Source: Devosia sp. 1566
Lineage (GTDB): Bacteria; Pseudomonadota; Alphaproteobacteria; Rhizobiales; Devosiaceae
Assembly (NCBI RefSeq): GCF_004005995.1
Contig: NZ_CP034767.1
Coordinates: forward strand, 992,001-1,056,000
DNA: 64,000 nucleotides
Direction: 5' to 3'
Position numbers and translations under genes: made by a program
Shown here: piece after piece, positions 8,204-16,531 of the stretch
Numbering within the stretch: the stretch's first letter is position 1
Layout: the number at the start of each line of letters is the position of its first letter
The notes under the pieces: generated by a model
Database searches by the model: none
What the model was told of the DNA's origin: nothing
The model's input: the letters and a program-made list of their open reading frames with translations, nothing else

Positions 8204-9274
8204 TTAAGCGGAGGGCGCCTTGAGCGGCAAGGCTTCGGTGTTGCCGCCCATGGTGGAGCGCCGCACGATGAGTTCGCCACTGAGCGGGTTGTGGGAAGGC
8301 GCAAGCTCGGGATTGGCGAGCTGGCCCAGGATCAGCTCGACGGCCTTGTCGACCATGGCATCCACTGGCTGGCTGAAAGTTGTGAGCGAATAATGGGGCC
8401 AGCGCGTGAGCTCGACATCGTCGAACCCCGCTACGGCGATGTCCTCGGGCACGCGCAGGCCGGCCGCCTCAGTCAGCGCATCCATGCCGCCCGCAGCAAG
8501 GATGTCATTGGCGAAAAACACCGCGTCGGTGGCTTCGCCGCGCGCGATCTCGAGAGCCGAGCGATATCCAGCCTCATAGCTGTATTCACCGCCCGCAATG
8601 CAGTGGCTGAGGCGCATGCCGAGTTCCGCCACCCGGGTGACATAGGCATTCTGGCGCTCGAGATTGGTCGAGGTATGGGGCAGGCCGGCCACATAGGCGA
8701 CGCGCTGCCGGCCGATGGCATAGAAGTGGTCGGCAATAGCGCGGGCCCCCTCGATGTTGTTGCAGCTGACGGAAGTTAGGCTGAGATCGGGAATGGTGCG
8801 GTTGACCAGCACCGCTGCCCGTCCTTCGGTGGCCCAGCGCAGGGAAGCGCCGGACAGCACGGTGGCCGAAATGATCACCACCGCATCGACATTGTATTTC
8901 CGCAGGGCCAGCAGCTGCTCTTCGATATTGGACCCGCGGGTGATGTTGAACATGAGGCTCTGCAGACCCACCCGCTGCAAGCCGCGCGAGAGCTTTTCGA
9001 TCAGGCTGGGATAAAACGGGTTCTGCATCTCCGACACGACAATGCCCGCAATATTGCTGCGTCTGGTGGAGAGCATGGAGGCGATGGCATTGGGCTGGTA
9101 GTCGAGCTCTTCGGCCGCCCGCAGGATGCGCTGCCGCAATTCCGGTGAGATCGAACTGCCCGGCGTGAAGGCGCGCGACACGGCTGACTGGCTGACACCC
9201 ATCAGGCGCGCCAGTTCACGCGCCGTACGGGGCTTATGGCGCAGTTGCAGTGCCTCGGGGTCGGTCTTGGTCAT
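8204..9274 (-). CDS. LacI-family transcriptional regulator of the acyl-CoA cluster
   Basis: A 356-residue repressor. The N-terminal helix-turn-helix reads TARELARLMGVSQSAVSRAF, followed by the hinge helix NAIASMLSTRRSN. Then comes a type-1 periplasmic-binding-like sensor domain (IAGIVVSEMQNPFYPSLIEK; FANDILAAGGMDAL; VAGFDDVELTRWPHYSLTTF). It is divergent from the CoA-transferase gene, and two palindromes that look like its operators lie between the starts. The same palindromes stand before the thioesterase gene near 13.1 kb, so it probably controls both transcription units and itself. The inducer is unknown; it may be the imported substrate or a CoA-pathway intermediate. Confidence 0.9.
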   Translation of the reverse strand: MTKTDPEALQLRHKPRTARELARLMGVSQSAVSRAFTPGSSISPELRQRILRAAEELDYQPNAIASMLSTRRSNIAGIVVSEMQNPFYPSLIEKLSRGLQRVGLQSLMFNITRGSNIEEQLLALRKYNVDAVVIISATVLSGASLRWATEGRAAVLVNRTIPDLSLTSVSCNNIEGARAIADHFYAIGRQRVAYVAGLPHTSTNLERQNAYVTRVAELGMRLSHCIAGGEYSYEAGYRSALEIARGEATDAVFFANDILAAGGMDALTEAAGLRVPEDIAVAGFDDVELTRWPHYSLTTFSQPVDAMVDKAVELILGQLANPELAPSHNPLSGELIVRRSTMGGNTEALPLKAPSA

Positions 9275-9330
9275 CTAGCGTCTCGATTGTCTGGGCAGCA
9301 TAGCGCATCGCTCCAGCTTAGGACATATCT

Positions 9331-9370
9331 TTGCATACGGATGCAAACAAGCGGTTGCATCCGTATGCAA
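9331..9370. promoter_or_regulatory. Double LacI-type operator, lacI/CoA-transferase intergenic region
   Basis: TTGCATACGGATGCAA at 9331-9346 and TTGCATCCGTATGCAA at 9355-9370 are exact reverse complements, and each is itself close to a palindrome (TTGCAT-N4-ATGCAA). The central CG and the 16-base length are typical of LacI-family sites. Their centres are 24 bases apart. The pair lies 57 bases before the lacI start and 139 bases before the CoA-transferase start, so it could control both directions. Confidence 0.85.
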
Positions 9371-9508
9371 GCGTGTTATCGTCGAGCTGTGGCAGGCCAA
9401 AGACTTCGTAGAAAAGTCCGGCCAACGCCGATCCGTCCGCGCCATTGGTGCGGCAGGGAGGTGAGTGCGCTGCAATCCTGTTTGCTTGACTTGTCATTGG
9501 GAGGGGCC

Positions 9509-11875
9509 ATGACGGGCGCCTTGGACCACCTGCGCGTGGTCGATTATTCAGATACTCTGGCCGGGCAATATTGCGCCCGCCTGCTGGCCGATTACGGCGC
9601 TTCCGTTATTCTTGTGGAAGGACCGGACGGCTCGCCCGTCCGCCGCATGGCCCCGTTTTCGCGCCACGGCGATTCCCTGCAGTTCTTCCATCTCAATTCG
9701 GGCAAAAGCTCACTGGTGCTCGATCCCGATGCACCCGATGCCGCCGAGCGGCTGGCCATGCTGCTGGTCGGCGCCGACATAGCCGTGCTGCCCCCCGGTG
9801 CCGATGCGCAACGGATCAGCCGGCAGAACCCCGCCTGCATCGTGGTGCAGCCCTCGAGCTTTGGGGCTGATGGTCCCCGCGCCCAGTGGCAAGGCCCGGA
9901 AATCGTGTTGCAGGCCCTGTCAGGCATGATGCACAATAATGGTGCGGCCGGACGCGAGCCGCTGTTTGGCACCGGCAATCGCGCCGCCATGGCCAGCGGC
10001 ATCGGCGCCTTTATTGGTACGCTTGCCGCGGTTTATGCTCGCGGCGAAACCGGTCCCGGCCAGATCGTGCAGATCGATGCCGCCGAAACCGCCGCCGCCA
10101 TGTGTTTCCCCTATGTGATGCAGCATATCTATAATGGCTCCGTGCGGCAGCGCACGGAACAGGCCGTGCAGGCGGGGCAGGTGCTTTGCCGCGACGGCTG
10201 GGTGTGCATCTGGATCTATAACTTCCGCTGGCATGCACTGCTGGGGGCGCTCGAGCTCCCCGAGCTCGAGCATGATCCGCGCTTTGCCGATCCCGCCGAC
10301 CGGCGTGCCAATTGGGATACGCTGTTTGCCATCTTCCAGGCTAAGGTCGCCGATCTCGAGGCCGAGGCGCTGGTGGAACGGCTGCAACAAGCGCAGGTGA
10401 TTGCCGCCAAGGCTTATCGCCCATCCGAATTGATCAACAGCCGCCATCTGCGCGAGCGCAATTATTGGCAGACCCTGGACGGCCGGACCGTTCTGGGGGC
10501 GCCCTTCCGCTTGTCAGCGACGCCACGCCAACTGCGCTCGCTGGCACCGGCACTGGGTGCGGGCCCGACCGAGAACCTCCCATCGGCGCGGCCCGCGCCC
10601 AGCGCGCCGCCTCGCCACGACAAGCCCCTGCAAGATATCCGCGTGATCGAGTTGACGACCGCGTGGGCTGGGCCGATGGCCGGCCGGGTGCTGGCCTATT
10701 TCGGCGCTGAATCCATCCATGTCGAAGCGCCCAACCGAGTCAATTCCTGGCGGCTCAACAAGGACAAACCCAATCCGGTCAACTTCCCAGATCGGGAGCC
10801 CGGGGCGCGCTGGTATGATCGCTCGTTCCTGTTCAATTCCCAGAACGTCAACAAGCTCAGCTGCATCCTCAACCTCAAGACGGAGGAGGGCAGGGCGACC
10901 CTGCGGCGCCTGGTTGAGGTCGCCGATGTGCTGATCTGCAATTTCCGGCCCAATACGCTGAAAAAGCTTGGGCTCGACTACCAAAGCCTCGCCGCCATCA
11001 AGCCCGATATCATCGTGGCCGAACTGCCCGCCTTTGGCGTGACCGGACCGATGTCCAACCATGCCGCGCTCGGGCCCACCATGGAAATGGCGGCCGGCAT
11101 GTCGGCGATGATCGGCTATCCCGGCGGGCAGCCCGAAGTCACCGGCCCTTCTTATCTGGACCCCATCGGGGGCTTCAATTCGGCCGCTGCGATCCTCACG
11201 GCCCTGGTGCATCGCCAGCGCACGGGGGAGGGGCAATATGTGGAGATCCCGCAGGTGGAAGCGGCCATGCACCTGATCGGTGCGGAAATCCTCAAGGCCG
11301 CTGAAACCGGCGATGACCCGCCGCTCAACGGCAACCGCGTACCCTACGCGGCCCCGCATGATGCCTTCCCCGCGCGGGGGGATGATCAATGGATCGCCAT
11401 TGCCGCCATGGACGAAGCGCAGTGGCAGCGCCTCTGCGCCGAAATGGGTGCGCCGGAGCTGGCGAATGATCCGCGCTTTTCGAGCCTGGATCGCCGGCGC
11501 GACAATGATGAGGCGTTACGTGCCATCATCAGTGGCTGGACGGCCGACAAGGACAAGCATGCCCTGGCCCAGCAGCTGCAAGCCGCCGGGATTGCCGCAG
11601 CGCCGGTGCAGAACCCCAAGGATCTGGCCGAGGATCCCTATCTCGGTTATCGCGGCTTTTTCACCGAGCTCGAGCATCCCGATGCCGGCCGGCACCCGCA
11701 TCCGAGCCTGCCCATTCACCTCAGCGCCACGCCCGGCGCGCAGATCCGGTCCGCCCCCACGTTCGGCGGGCACAACCGGCATGTGCTGCAATCCATTCTG
11801 CGCCTGCCCCCCGAGGAAATCGCGCGCATCGAAGCGAGCGACGCCATGGGCACCGAACCTTTGGCGGGGGCTTGA
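9509..11875 (+). CDS. Fused double-domain CaiB/BaiF family III CoA-transferase
   Basis: A 788-residue protein made of two family III CoA-transferase domains in tandem (about 1-375 and 395-788). Each has the opening LRVVDYSDTLAGQYCARLL / IRVIELTTAWAGPMAGRVL, with an acidic residue in the following strand, and the second half ends each domain with DPRF. The loop after GPGQIVQI and GEGQYVEI has Glu (AAET; QVEAA) where formyl-CoA transferase has its catalytic Asp, judged by eye. The likely reaction moves CoA from a donor acyl-CoA to a carboxylic acid. Single-chain fusions also occur in DddD (DMSP cleavage), but the neighbours here differ. Start chosen after GGGAGGGG. First gene of the LacI-controlled cluster. 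Confidence 0.85.
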   Translation: MTGALDHLRVVDYSDTLAGQYCARLLADYGASVILVEGPDGSPVRRMAPFSRHGDSLQFFHLNSGKSSLVLDPDAPDAAERLAMLLVGADIAVLPPGADAQRISRQNPACIVVQPSSFGADGPRAQWQGPEIVLQALSGMMHNNGAAGREPLFGTGNRAAMASGIGAFIGTLAAVYARGETGPGQIVQIDAAETAAAMCFPYVMQHIYNGSVRQRTEQAVQAGQVLCRDGWVCIWIYNFRWHALLGALELPELEHDPRFADPADRRANWDTLFAIFQAKVADLEAEALVERLQQAQVIAAKAYRPSELINSRHLRERNYWQTLDGRTVLGAPFRLSATPRQLRSLAPALGAGPTENLPSARPAPSAPPRHDKPLQDIRVIELTTAWAGPMAGRVLAYFGAESIHVEAPNRVNSWRLNKDKPNPVNFPDREPGARWYDRSFLFNSQNVNKLSCILNLKTEEGRATLRRLVEVADVLICNFRPNTLKKLGLDYQSLAAIKPDIIVAELPAFGVTGPMSNHAALGPTMEMAAGMSAMIGYPGGQPEVTGPSYLDPIGGFNSAAAILTALVHRQRTGEGQYVEIPQVEAAMHLIGAEILKAAETGDDPPLNGNRVPYAAPHDAFPARGDDQWIAIAAMDEAQWQRLCAEMGAPELANDPRFSSLDRRRDNDEALRAIISGWTADKDKHALAQQLQAAGIAAAPVQNPKDLAEDPYLGYRGFFTELEHPDAGRHPHPSLPIHLSATPGAQIRSAPTFGGHNRHVLQSILRLPPEEIARIEASDAMGTEPLAGA

Positions 11876-11878
11876 GCC

Positions 11879-12691
11879 ATGCTCGACAAAGCCGAATTTC
11901 CCCGCGAACTGAGCGTGCATGTGCTGCTCGACGATGCCCCGCATTACAAGGGCTCGATCCATGATGATGCGGTGGCGCGGGCGCGCGGCTACAAGGCCGC
12001 GCTGATCCCCGGGGCGTTTGTCTATGGCCATATCAGCCGGCTCGCGGTTGAAGCCTGGGGCATGGACTGGGCGGAGCGCGGCGCCATGTCGGCCCGGTTC
12101 CGCAAGCCGGTCTACAACCACGACGATCTGATCGTGAAGGGCGAGGCGCTGGAGGATGATGGACAGTTCCTGCGCAGCGCGGTGACCGTGCTGAATGGGG
12201 ACGGTGAAACCGTCGCCGCCGGTTCCATTTCACTTGCCCATGCGCCGCAAGTGCCGGCGCCGGGGCGGGATCTGAGTTTGCTGCTGCCGCCCTCCGAGGC
12301 GCCGGCGGTCAAAGCGGGCGAGTTGCCGGTGGGGGCGCCGCTGCATAGTCGAAATCGCGTGCTGACTCCCGAGGACGTTGCCGTCTCCAAAAGCGCCTTT
12401 GCCGAAAACCATCCGCTCTATGCACAAAGCGGCATCGTGCATTCGGGCATGCTGATGCGGCTGGCAATGGGCGACACCAATAGCGGTTGGAAGTTTCCGG
12501 CAGCCGTGGTGCTGGTGGAAACCGAAACCCAGCATTTCCGCCCGGTTTATCCCGGCCAGGGCATCCGCACCGCCGGCTGGATCGCCCAAACCTATGAGCG
12601 CAAGGGCAAGCACTACTTCGTGGCCGAGGAGTATTTCCTCGCCGATGGCGAGATCGCGGCGCGCTTCCGGAGAACGCAGATCTATGGCTGA
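11879..12691 (+). CDS. Double hot-dog MaoC-like dehydratase/hydratase
   Basis: A 270-residue protein with two hot-dog folds. The N-terminal fold contains ARARGYKAALIPGAFVYGHI. The C-terminal fold contains SAFAENHPLYAQSGIVHSGM and ends with the RPVYPGQGIRTAGWI strand pattern. Proteins of this shape hydrate or dehydrate acyl-CoA esters (for example the mesaconyl-CoA hydratase group), so it probably works on the product of the adjacent CoA-transferase. It starts three bases after the CoA-transferase stop and overlaps the next MaoC gene by eight bases, which indicates translational coupling. The exact acyl-CoA is unknown. Confidence 0.75.
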   Translation: MLDKAEFPRELSVHVLLDDAPHYKGSIHDDAVARARGYKAALIPGAFVYGHISRLAVEAWGMDWAERGAMSARFRKPVYNHDDLIVKGEALEDDGQFLRSAVTVLNGDGETVAAGSISLAHAPQVPAPGRDLSLLLPPSEAPAVKAGELPVGAPLHSRNRVLTPEDVAVSKSAFAENHPLYAQSGIVHSGMLMRLAMGDTNSGWKFPAAVVLVETETQHFRPVYPGQGIRTAGWIAQTYERKGKHYFVAEEYFLADGEIAARFRRTQIYG

Positions 12692-13133
12692 GAACTGGAT
12701 CGAAACGATTGAGGGCTTGTCGGTCAGCTACACCGCTTCCCCCAGCGCCGAGGATGTGGCGCGCTTTGTCGAGCTGAGCGGGGACGACTATGAGGCCCAT
12801 ACGGACGAGGCCTTCATGGCCCGCTCCCAGTTCGGGCGGCGTATCGCGCATGGCGCATTGCTGGTTGGCTATATGTCGGCCGCTGGCACCAAGGCGATCC
12901 GCGCGTCGCAAGGGCGGGGCAACACTACCGTGCCGGTGTCGCTCGGCTATGACCGGATGCGCTTTGTAGGGCCAGTGTTCTTTGGCGATACCATCACCGT
13001 GACCTACACGGTAACCGGTGTTGACGCGGAGCGCCGCCGCTCGGTGGCAACGCTCGAAGCGAGCAATCAGGACGGGCAAACCGTGGCTTTGGCCGAGCAC
13101 ATCATGAAGTGGCTGCATCCGGATGCAAACTAG
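12684..13133 (+). CDS. MaoC-family (R)-specific enoyl-CoA hydratase
   Basis: A 149-residue single hot-dog protein. It carries the hydratase-2 signature: SGDDYEAHTDEAF, with the catalytic Asp/His pair in place, followed by FGRRIAHGALLVG. It should add or remove water across a 2-enoyl-CoA double bond. The ATG at 12684 lies inside the end of the preceding gene. The last codons (HPDAN) run through a LacI-type operator half, so coding and regulatory sequence overlap here. Confidence 0.85.
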   Translation: MAENWIETIEGLSVSYTASPSAEDVARFVELSGDDYEAHTDEAFMARSQFGRRIAHGALLVGYMSAAGTKAIRASQGRGNTTVPVSLGYDRMRFVGPVFFGDTITVTYTVTGVDAERRRSVATLEASNQDGQTVALAEHIMKWLHPDAN

Positions 13134-13167
13134 CTGTTCGGGCCGCTTGCATACGGATGCATATAAT
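13114..13167 (+). promoter_or_regulatory. Second LacI-type operator pair with a TATAAT -10 box
   Basis: TGCATCCGGATGCA at 13114-13127 is a perfect palindrome lying in the last codons of the MaoC gene. TTGCATACGGATGCAT at 13147-13162 matches 15 of 16 bases of the operator near 9331. It runs directly into a consensus -10 element TATAAT at 13162-13167. No good -35 hexamer is visible 17 bases upstream. The geometry fits repression by blocking RNA polymerase, giving the thioesterase-to-carboxylase genes their own start site under the same regulator. Confidence 0.8.
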
Positions 13168-13238
13168 GTAAGGTGAATGCAACGCATGGATAAGAACGGC
13201 ACGCCAAGCCGTCGCCATGCCGCAAAGGGAGAGGCCCC

Positions 13239-13283
13239 ATGACTGGAGCGGAGTTGGCCATGCCTGCTCGCGCGCGCGGCTGA
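13239..13283 (+). CDS. Possible 14-residue leader peptide
   Basis: A short frame (MTGAELAMPARARG) sits between the second operator pair and the thioesterase. It has a good ribosome site (GGGAGAGG) and stops three bases before the next ATG. Its start region resembles that of the CoA-transferase (GGGAGGGGCC then ATG, both beginning MTGA). It may be a translated leader coupled to the thioesterase, or a relic of a duplicated promoter and gene start. Confidence 0.3.
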   Translation: MTGAELAMPARARG

Positions 13284-13286
13284 GCG

Positions 13287-13724
13287 ATGGAGCGTCAGCC
13301 ACCCGCCCGCCGCGCCGACTACCGCTGGTTCTGTGTTGTTTCGCTGCGCTGGAACGACATCGACATCTTCGGTCACGTCAACAATGCGCGCTATTACGAG
13401 TTCTTCGACACGGCCGTGTTGCAGTTCCTGCACCAGCAAGATTTCGGCATCGGCACGGGCGGAGCGAGCCTGGTCGTGGCTGAAAATGGCTGCCGCTTCG
13501 TGCGCGAAATTGTCTTCACCGATCGGCTCGAGATGGGCCTGCGGGTGGAGCATGTCGGCTCCTCCTCCGTGCGCTACGGGCTTGCCGCCTTCACCAACGA
13601 GAACGAGACGGCCGTGGCCCAGGGCCATTTCGTCCATGTGTTCGTGGACACCCAAACCAAGCGCCCGGCGCCTTTACCCGAGCCGCTGCGCCAGCATCTG
13701 CAATCCATCCACCATCCCGCCTGA
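13287..13724 (+). CDS. Acyl-CoA thioesterase, 4HBT/YbgC type
   Basis: A 145-residue hot-dog thioesterase. The family signature WNDIDIFGHVNNARYYEFFD includes the catalytic Asp. It hydrolyses an acyl-CoA to the acid and free CoA; in this setting it could release a pathway product or recover trapped CoA. It begins four bases after the small leader frame and ends 11 bases before the enolase-superfamily gene. It is the first full-length gene after the second LacI-type operator. Confidence 0.8.
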   Translation: MERQPPARRADYRWFCVVSLRWNDIDIFGHVNNARYYEFFDTAVLQFLHQQDFGIGTGGASLVVAENGCRFVREIVFTDRLEMGLRVEHVGSSSVRYGLAAFTNENETAVAQGHFVHVFVDTQTKRPAPLPEPLRQHLQSIHHPA

Positions 13725-13735
13725 AAGATCCGACC

Positions 13736-14851
13736 GTGGCTACAGCTTCAACCATCAGATCCGTCGATGCCTTCCAGGTCGCCTGGAACCCCGGTGATCC
13801 GCCGGGCCGCCGCACCGCCTTTGTGCGGGTCACCACCACTGAAGGGCTGGTGGGCTATGGCGAAGCGTCGCCCATGTATGGGGGCGAGCACTCGCTTTGG
13901 GTGCTACGGGATGCGGCGGACTCGCTGGTGGGGGCCGATGTGCTCGACCATGGGGTGATCTATGACCGCCTGCTGCACCGCTATATCAAGCTGGGGCCCG
14001 AAGGGGCGGTCACCGGCGCCTTGGCGGCCCTCGACATCGCCTTGTGGGATCTCAAGGGCAAGCTGTTCAACCAGCCCATCTACAAGCTGCTGGGCGGCGC
14101 CTGGCGCACCGAAGTGCCGTTCTATGCCTCGATCGGGGGCAACGCTAACCGTAGCGTCGATGAAACCGTGCGGGTGGTGGAACAGCGCTGGCTCGCCGAA
14201 AAGCCCGCAGCCATCAAGATCCGCTGGGACGGTGACCGCACCCGGCAGGACTATGACATCCAGGGCGACATCGCCAAAGCCAAGGCCGTGCGTCAACTGG
14301 TAGGCCCGGACTTCCCACTCGCCTTTGATGCCAATAATCAATACTCGGTCGGCGGCGCCATCCGGGTTGGCCGGGCCCTCGAAGAGCTCGGCTATATCTG
14401 GTTCGAGGAGCCGGTGCAGCACTACGATGTGCGAGCCATGGGCGAGGTGGCCCAGCGCCTCGACATCACCGTTTCGGCGGCCGAGCAGACCTATACGACC
14501 CAGGCCCTGGTCGACATGATCAACGCCGGCGTGCGCATGGTGCAGCCCGATATCGTCAAGATGGGCGGCATCACCGGGCTCATGCAATGCGCGGCCATCG
14601 CTTACGCCCATGGCGTGGAACTGGTGCCGCACCAGACCCAGCCCACGATCGGCCACATGGCCAATCTGCATGTGCTCGCGACCATCATGCACCTGACCAA
14701 GCCGGCCGAATTCGCCGACCCCGACACCCGCATGTATCCCGGCTTCCGCAATCCGCCCAAGCCGGTGGATGGCAAGTTCCAGATCCCCTCGGCTCCCGGC
14801 CTCGGGCTCGAACTGATCGATGCCGAACTCGAACAACGGCGCGTCCGCTAG
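13736..14851 (+). CDS. Enolase-superfamily (mandelate racemase/muconate lactonizing) enzyme
   Basis: A 371-residue enzyme that removes a proton next to a carboxylate, using Mg. The N-terminal capping domain spans about residues 1-125. The barrel shows the Lys-x-Arg motif (AIKIRW), the metal ligands in AFDANNQYS, FEEPVQHYD and AAEQTYT, and the His/Asp dyad regions PDIVKMGGITG and VPHQTQPT. This pattern fits the mandelate racemase subgroup, which includes sugar-acid dehydratases, racemases and cycloisomerases. The substrate is probably the hydroxy acid brought in by the adjacent transporter. GTG start at 13736, eleven bases after the thioesterase. Confidence 0.85.
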   Translation: MATASTIRSVDAFQVAWNPGDPPGRRTAFVRVTTTEGLVGYGEASPMYGGEHSLWVLRDAADSLVGADVLDHGVIYDRLLHRYIKLGPEGAVTGALAALDIALWDLKGKLFNQPIYKLLGGAWRTEVPFYASIGGNANRSVDETVRVVEQRWLAEKPAAIKIRWDGDRTRQDYDIQGDIAKAKAVRQLVGPDFPLAFDANNQYSVGGAIRVGRALEELGYIWFEEPVQHYDVRAMGEVAQRLDITVSAAEQTYTTQALVDMINAGVRMVQPDIVKMGGITGLMQCAAIAYAHGVELVPHQTQPTIGHMANLHVLATIMHLTKPAEFADPDTRMYPGFRNPPKPVDGKFQIPSAPGLGLELIDAELEQRRVR

Positions 14852-14885
14852 AGCCGCGCGACCACAAGAACAAGAGGAGACCCCA

Positions 14886-16478
14886 ATGACCCTGAACCGC
14901 CGCAACTTCCTGGAACTGGCCGCAGCCGGCACGGCGCTTTCCGCGCTGAGCATTTCGGCCGCCCATGCCCAAGGCGACGATACGATCCGCATCGGCATTG
15001 CCGCCAACAACCCGCGTCACTCGGACCCCAACCAGACCACGCAAGGGCCGGACAACTGGGCCGTCGAGCAGATGTACGAGCAGCTCGTGCGTCCCGAAGA
15101 TGGCAAGTTCGCGCTGACGCCGGAGGACTACCAGCCGGTGCTGGCCACCGAATGGACCATGTCCGAGGATGCCAAGACCTGGACCTTCAAGCTGCGCGAG
15201 GGCGTGCAGTTCCATCGCGGTTATGGCGAGATGACCGCCGACGACGTGGCGTTCACCTTCCTCAAGGCCAAGGATTTCGGCACTGGCCGGGTGATCTTCG
15301 CCAACATCGCCGATGCGGTGGCCAATGGTCCCTATGAAGTGGTGATCAGCCTGCACCAGCCCGACGTCAACTTCCTGGGCACGACGGTCTTCTCGCTCAA
15401 CGCCAATATCGTGTCCAAGAAGGCCTATGAGGAAATCGGGGTGGAAAAGTTCACCACCGACGCCGTCGGCACCGGACCCTATGAATTGGCCAAGTACGAC
15501 TCCGAGAGCGGCACCTATCTCAAGCGCTTTGAGGACTATTGGGGCGAGCCGGCCAAGGTCGGTAATATCGAGTGCCTCTATATTGCCGATACCACGGCGC
15601 GCACGCTGGCCCTGGTGTCCGGGCAGGTCGACATGATCGAGGCGGTGCGCGCACCAGGCTGGATTGACTCGATCCTGCAGCGCGACCCCAACATGAAGAT
15701 CGACATGACGGTGCCGGGTTCGTTCAACACCCTTCATGTCAATCTCACCCGCGCGCCCTTTGACAATCTCCTGGTGCGCCAGGCGCTGATGCATGCGATC
15801 GATCGCAAGACAGTGGCCGATGCGCTGGCACCCATGGGTGGCGTACTGGTCGGCTTGCAGCCCGACTTCTTCCCGCCCGGGCTCAAGACCGAGGACCTGC
15901 CGCCCGAGCTGCGCTACGAATATGATCCGGAAAAGTCCAAGGCCCTCCTGGCTGAAGCGGGCTTCCCCAATGGGGTGAGCTTTGATGCCCTTTGCAGCCA
16001 GCGCGAGGATTATTCCTCCACCATGCTGATCGTGCAGGAGCTGATCCGCCCGGCCGGGTTCAACATGAACCTCATCATCGGCGATCACACCGCCTACCAC
16101 GCCGACAACCGCTCGGACAAAAACACCCTGGCGATGCATGCCTCGAGCTATCCGCCGATTCCGACCCAGATCTACATCCAGCAGCTCTATTCCAAGGCTG
16201 AGGTGAAGGCCGATGGCTCGGGCGGCGGCAATTACAGCCATTATGGCGTGGCCATCCCGGGTGTTGATGCACTGCTCGAGCAGGCGCTCAGCGCCACCGA
16301 CTACGACACCTATCTGCAATTGTGCCGCGAGATCGAGCTGCAGGTGCTGCGCGACCTGCCCCTGATCGGTCTGTCGACACTGTCCTACACCATGGTGCGC
16401 AATCCGCGCCTCGAGCTCGGCTACGAGGTGGAGAGCGGCTACGCACGGTGGCGACTGCATCGCGCCACCAAGGCGTGA
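14886..16478 (+). CDS. ABC transporter substrate-binding protein, family 5 (first of two)
   Basis: A 530-residue periplasmic protein of the peptide/opine/nickel class. It has a twin-arginine type leader (NRRNFLELAAAGTALSAL, cleavage after AHA), so it may be exported folded by Tat. The mature domain shows the family signature YEQLVRPEDGKFALTPEDYQP and the body typical of DppA-like proteins. It binds the compound imported by the downstream permeases. A near duplicate follows 53 bases later. The ATG follows AAGAGGAGA. The substrate is unknown; class members bind peptides, opines, glutathione, oligosaccharides and metal chelates. Confidence 0.85.
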   Translation: MTLNRRNFLELAAAGTALSALSISAAHAQGDDTIRIGIAANNPRHSDPNQTTQGPDNWAVEQMYEQLVRPEDGKFALTPEDYQPVLATEWTMSEDAKTWTFKLREGVQFHRGYGEMTADDVAFTFLKAKDFGTGRVIFANIADAVANGPYEVVISLHQPDVNFLGTTVFSLNANIVSKKAYEEIGVEKFTTDAVGTGPYELAKYDSESGTYLKRFEDYWGEPAKVGNIECLYIADTTARTLALVSGQVDMIEAVRAPGWIDSILQRDPNMKIDMTVPGSFNTLHVNLTRAPFDNLLVRQALMHAIDRKTVADALAPMGGVLVGLQPDFFPPGLKTEDLPPELRYEYDPEKSKALLAEAGFPNGVSFDALCSQREDYSSTMLIVQELIRPAGFNMNLIIGDHTAYHADNRSDKNTLAMHASSYPPIPTQIYIQQLYSKAEVKADGSGGGNYSHYGVAIPGVDALLEQALSATDYDTYLQLCREIELQVLRDLPLIGLSTLSYTMVRNPRLELGYEVESGYARWRLHRATKA

Positions 16479-16485
16479 TCCATGC

Positions 16486-16509
16486 CGGCGCCGGACCCAT
16501 CCGGCGCCG
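16486..16509 (+). promoter_or_regulatory. Hairpin between the two binding-protein genes
   Basis: CGGCGCCGGA at 16486-16495 pairs perfectly with TCCGGCGCCG at 16500-16509 around a four-base CCCA loop. No U-tract follows, so it is more likely an mRNA-stabilising or partial-stop structure that raises expression of the upstream binding protein than a full terminator. Confidence 0.7.
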
Positions 16510-16531
16510 TTCAACCAGGGAGGAGGAACCC

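Noticed and set aside
9509..11875. Assignment as DddD (DMSP-cleaving CoA-transferase)
   Set aside because: The tandem fusion and AcuI downstream are suggestive, but there is no BCCT transporter, DddB/DddC pair or betaine-type binding protein, and the MaoC and enolase-type genes do not fit.
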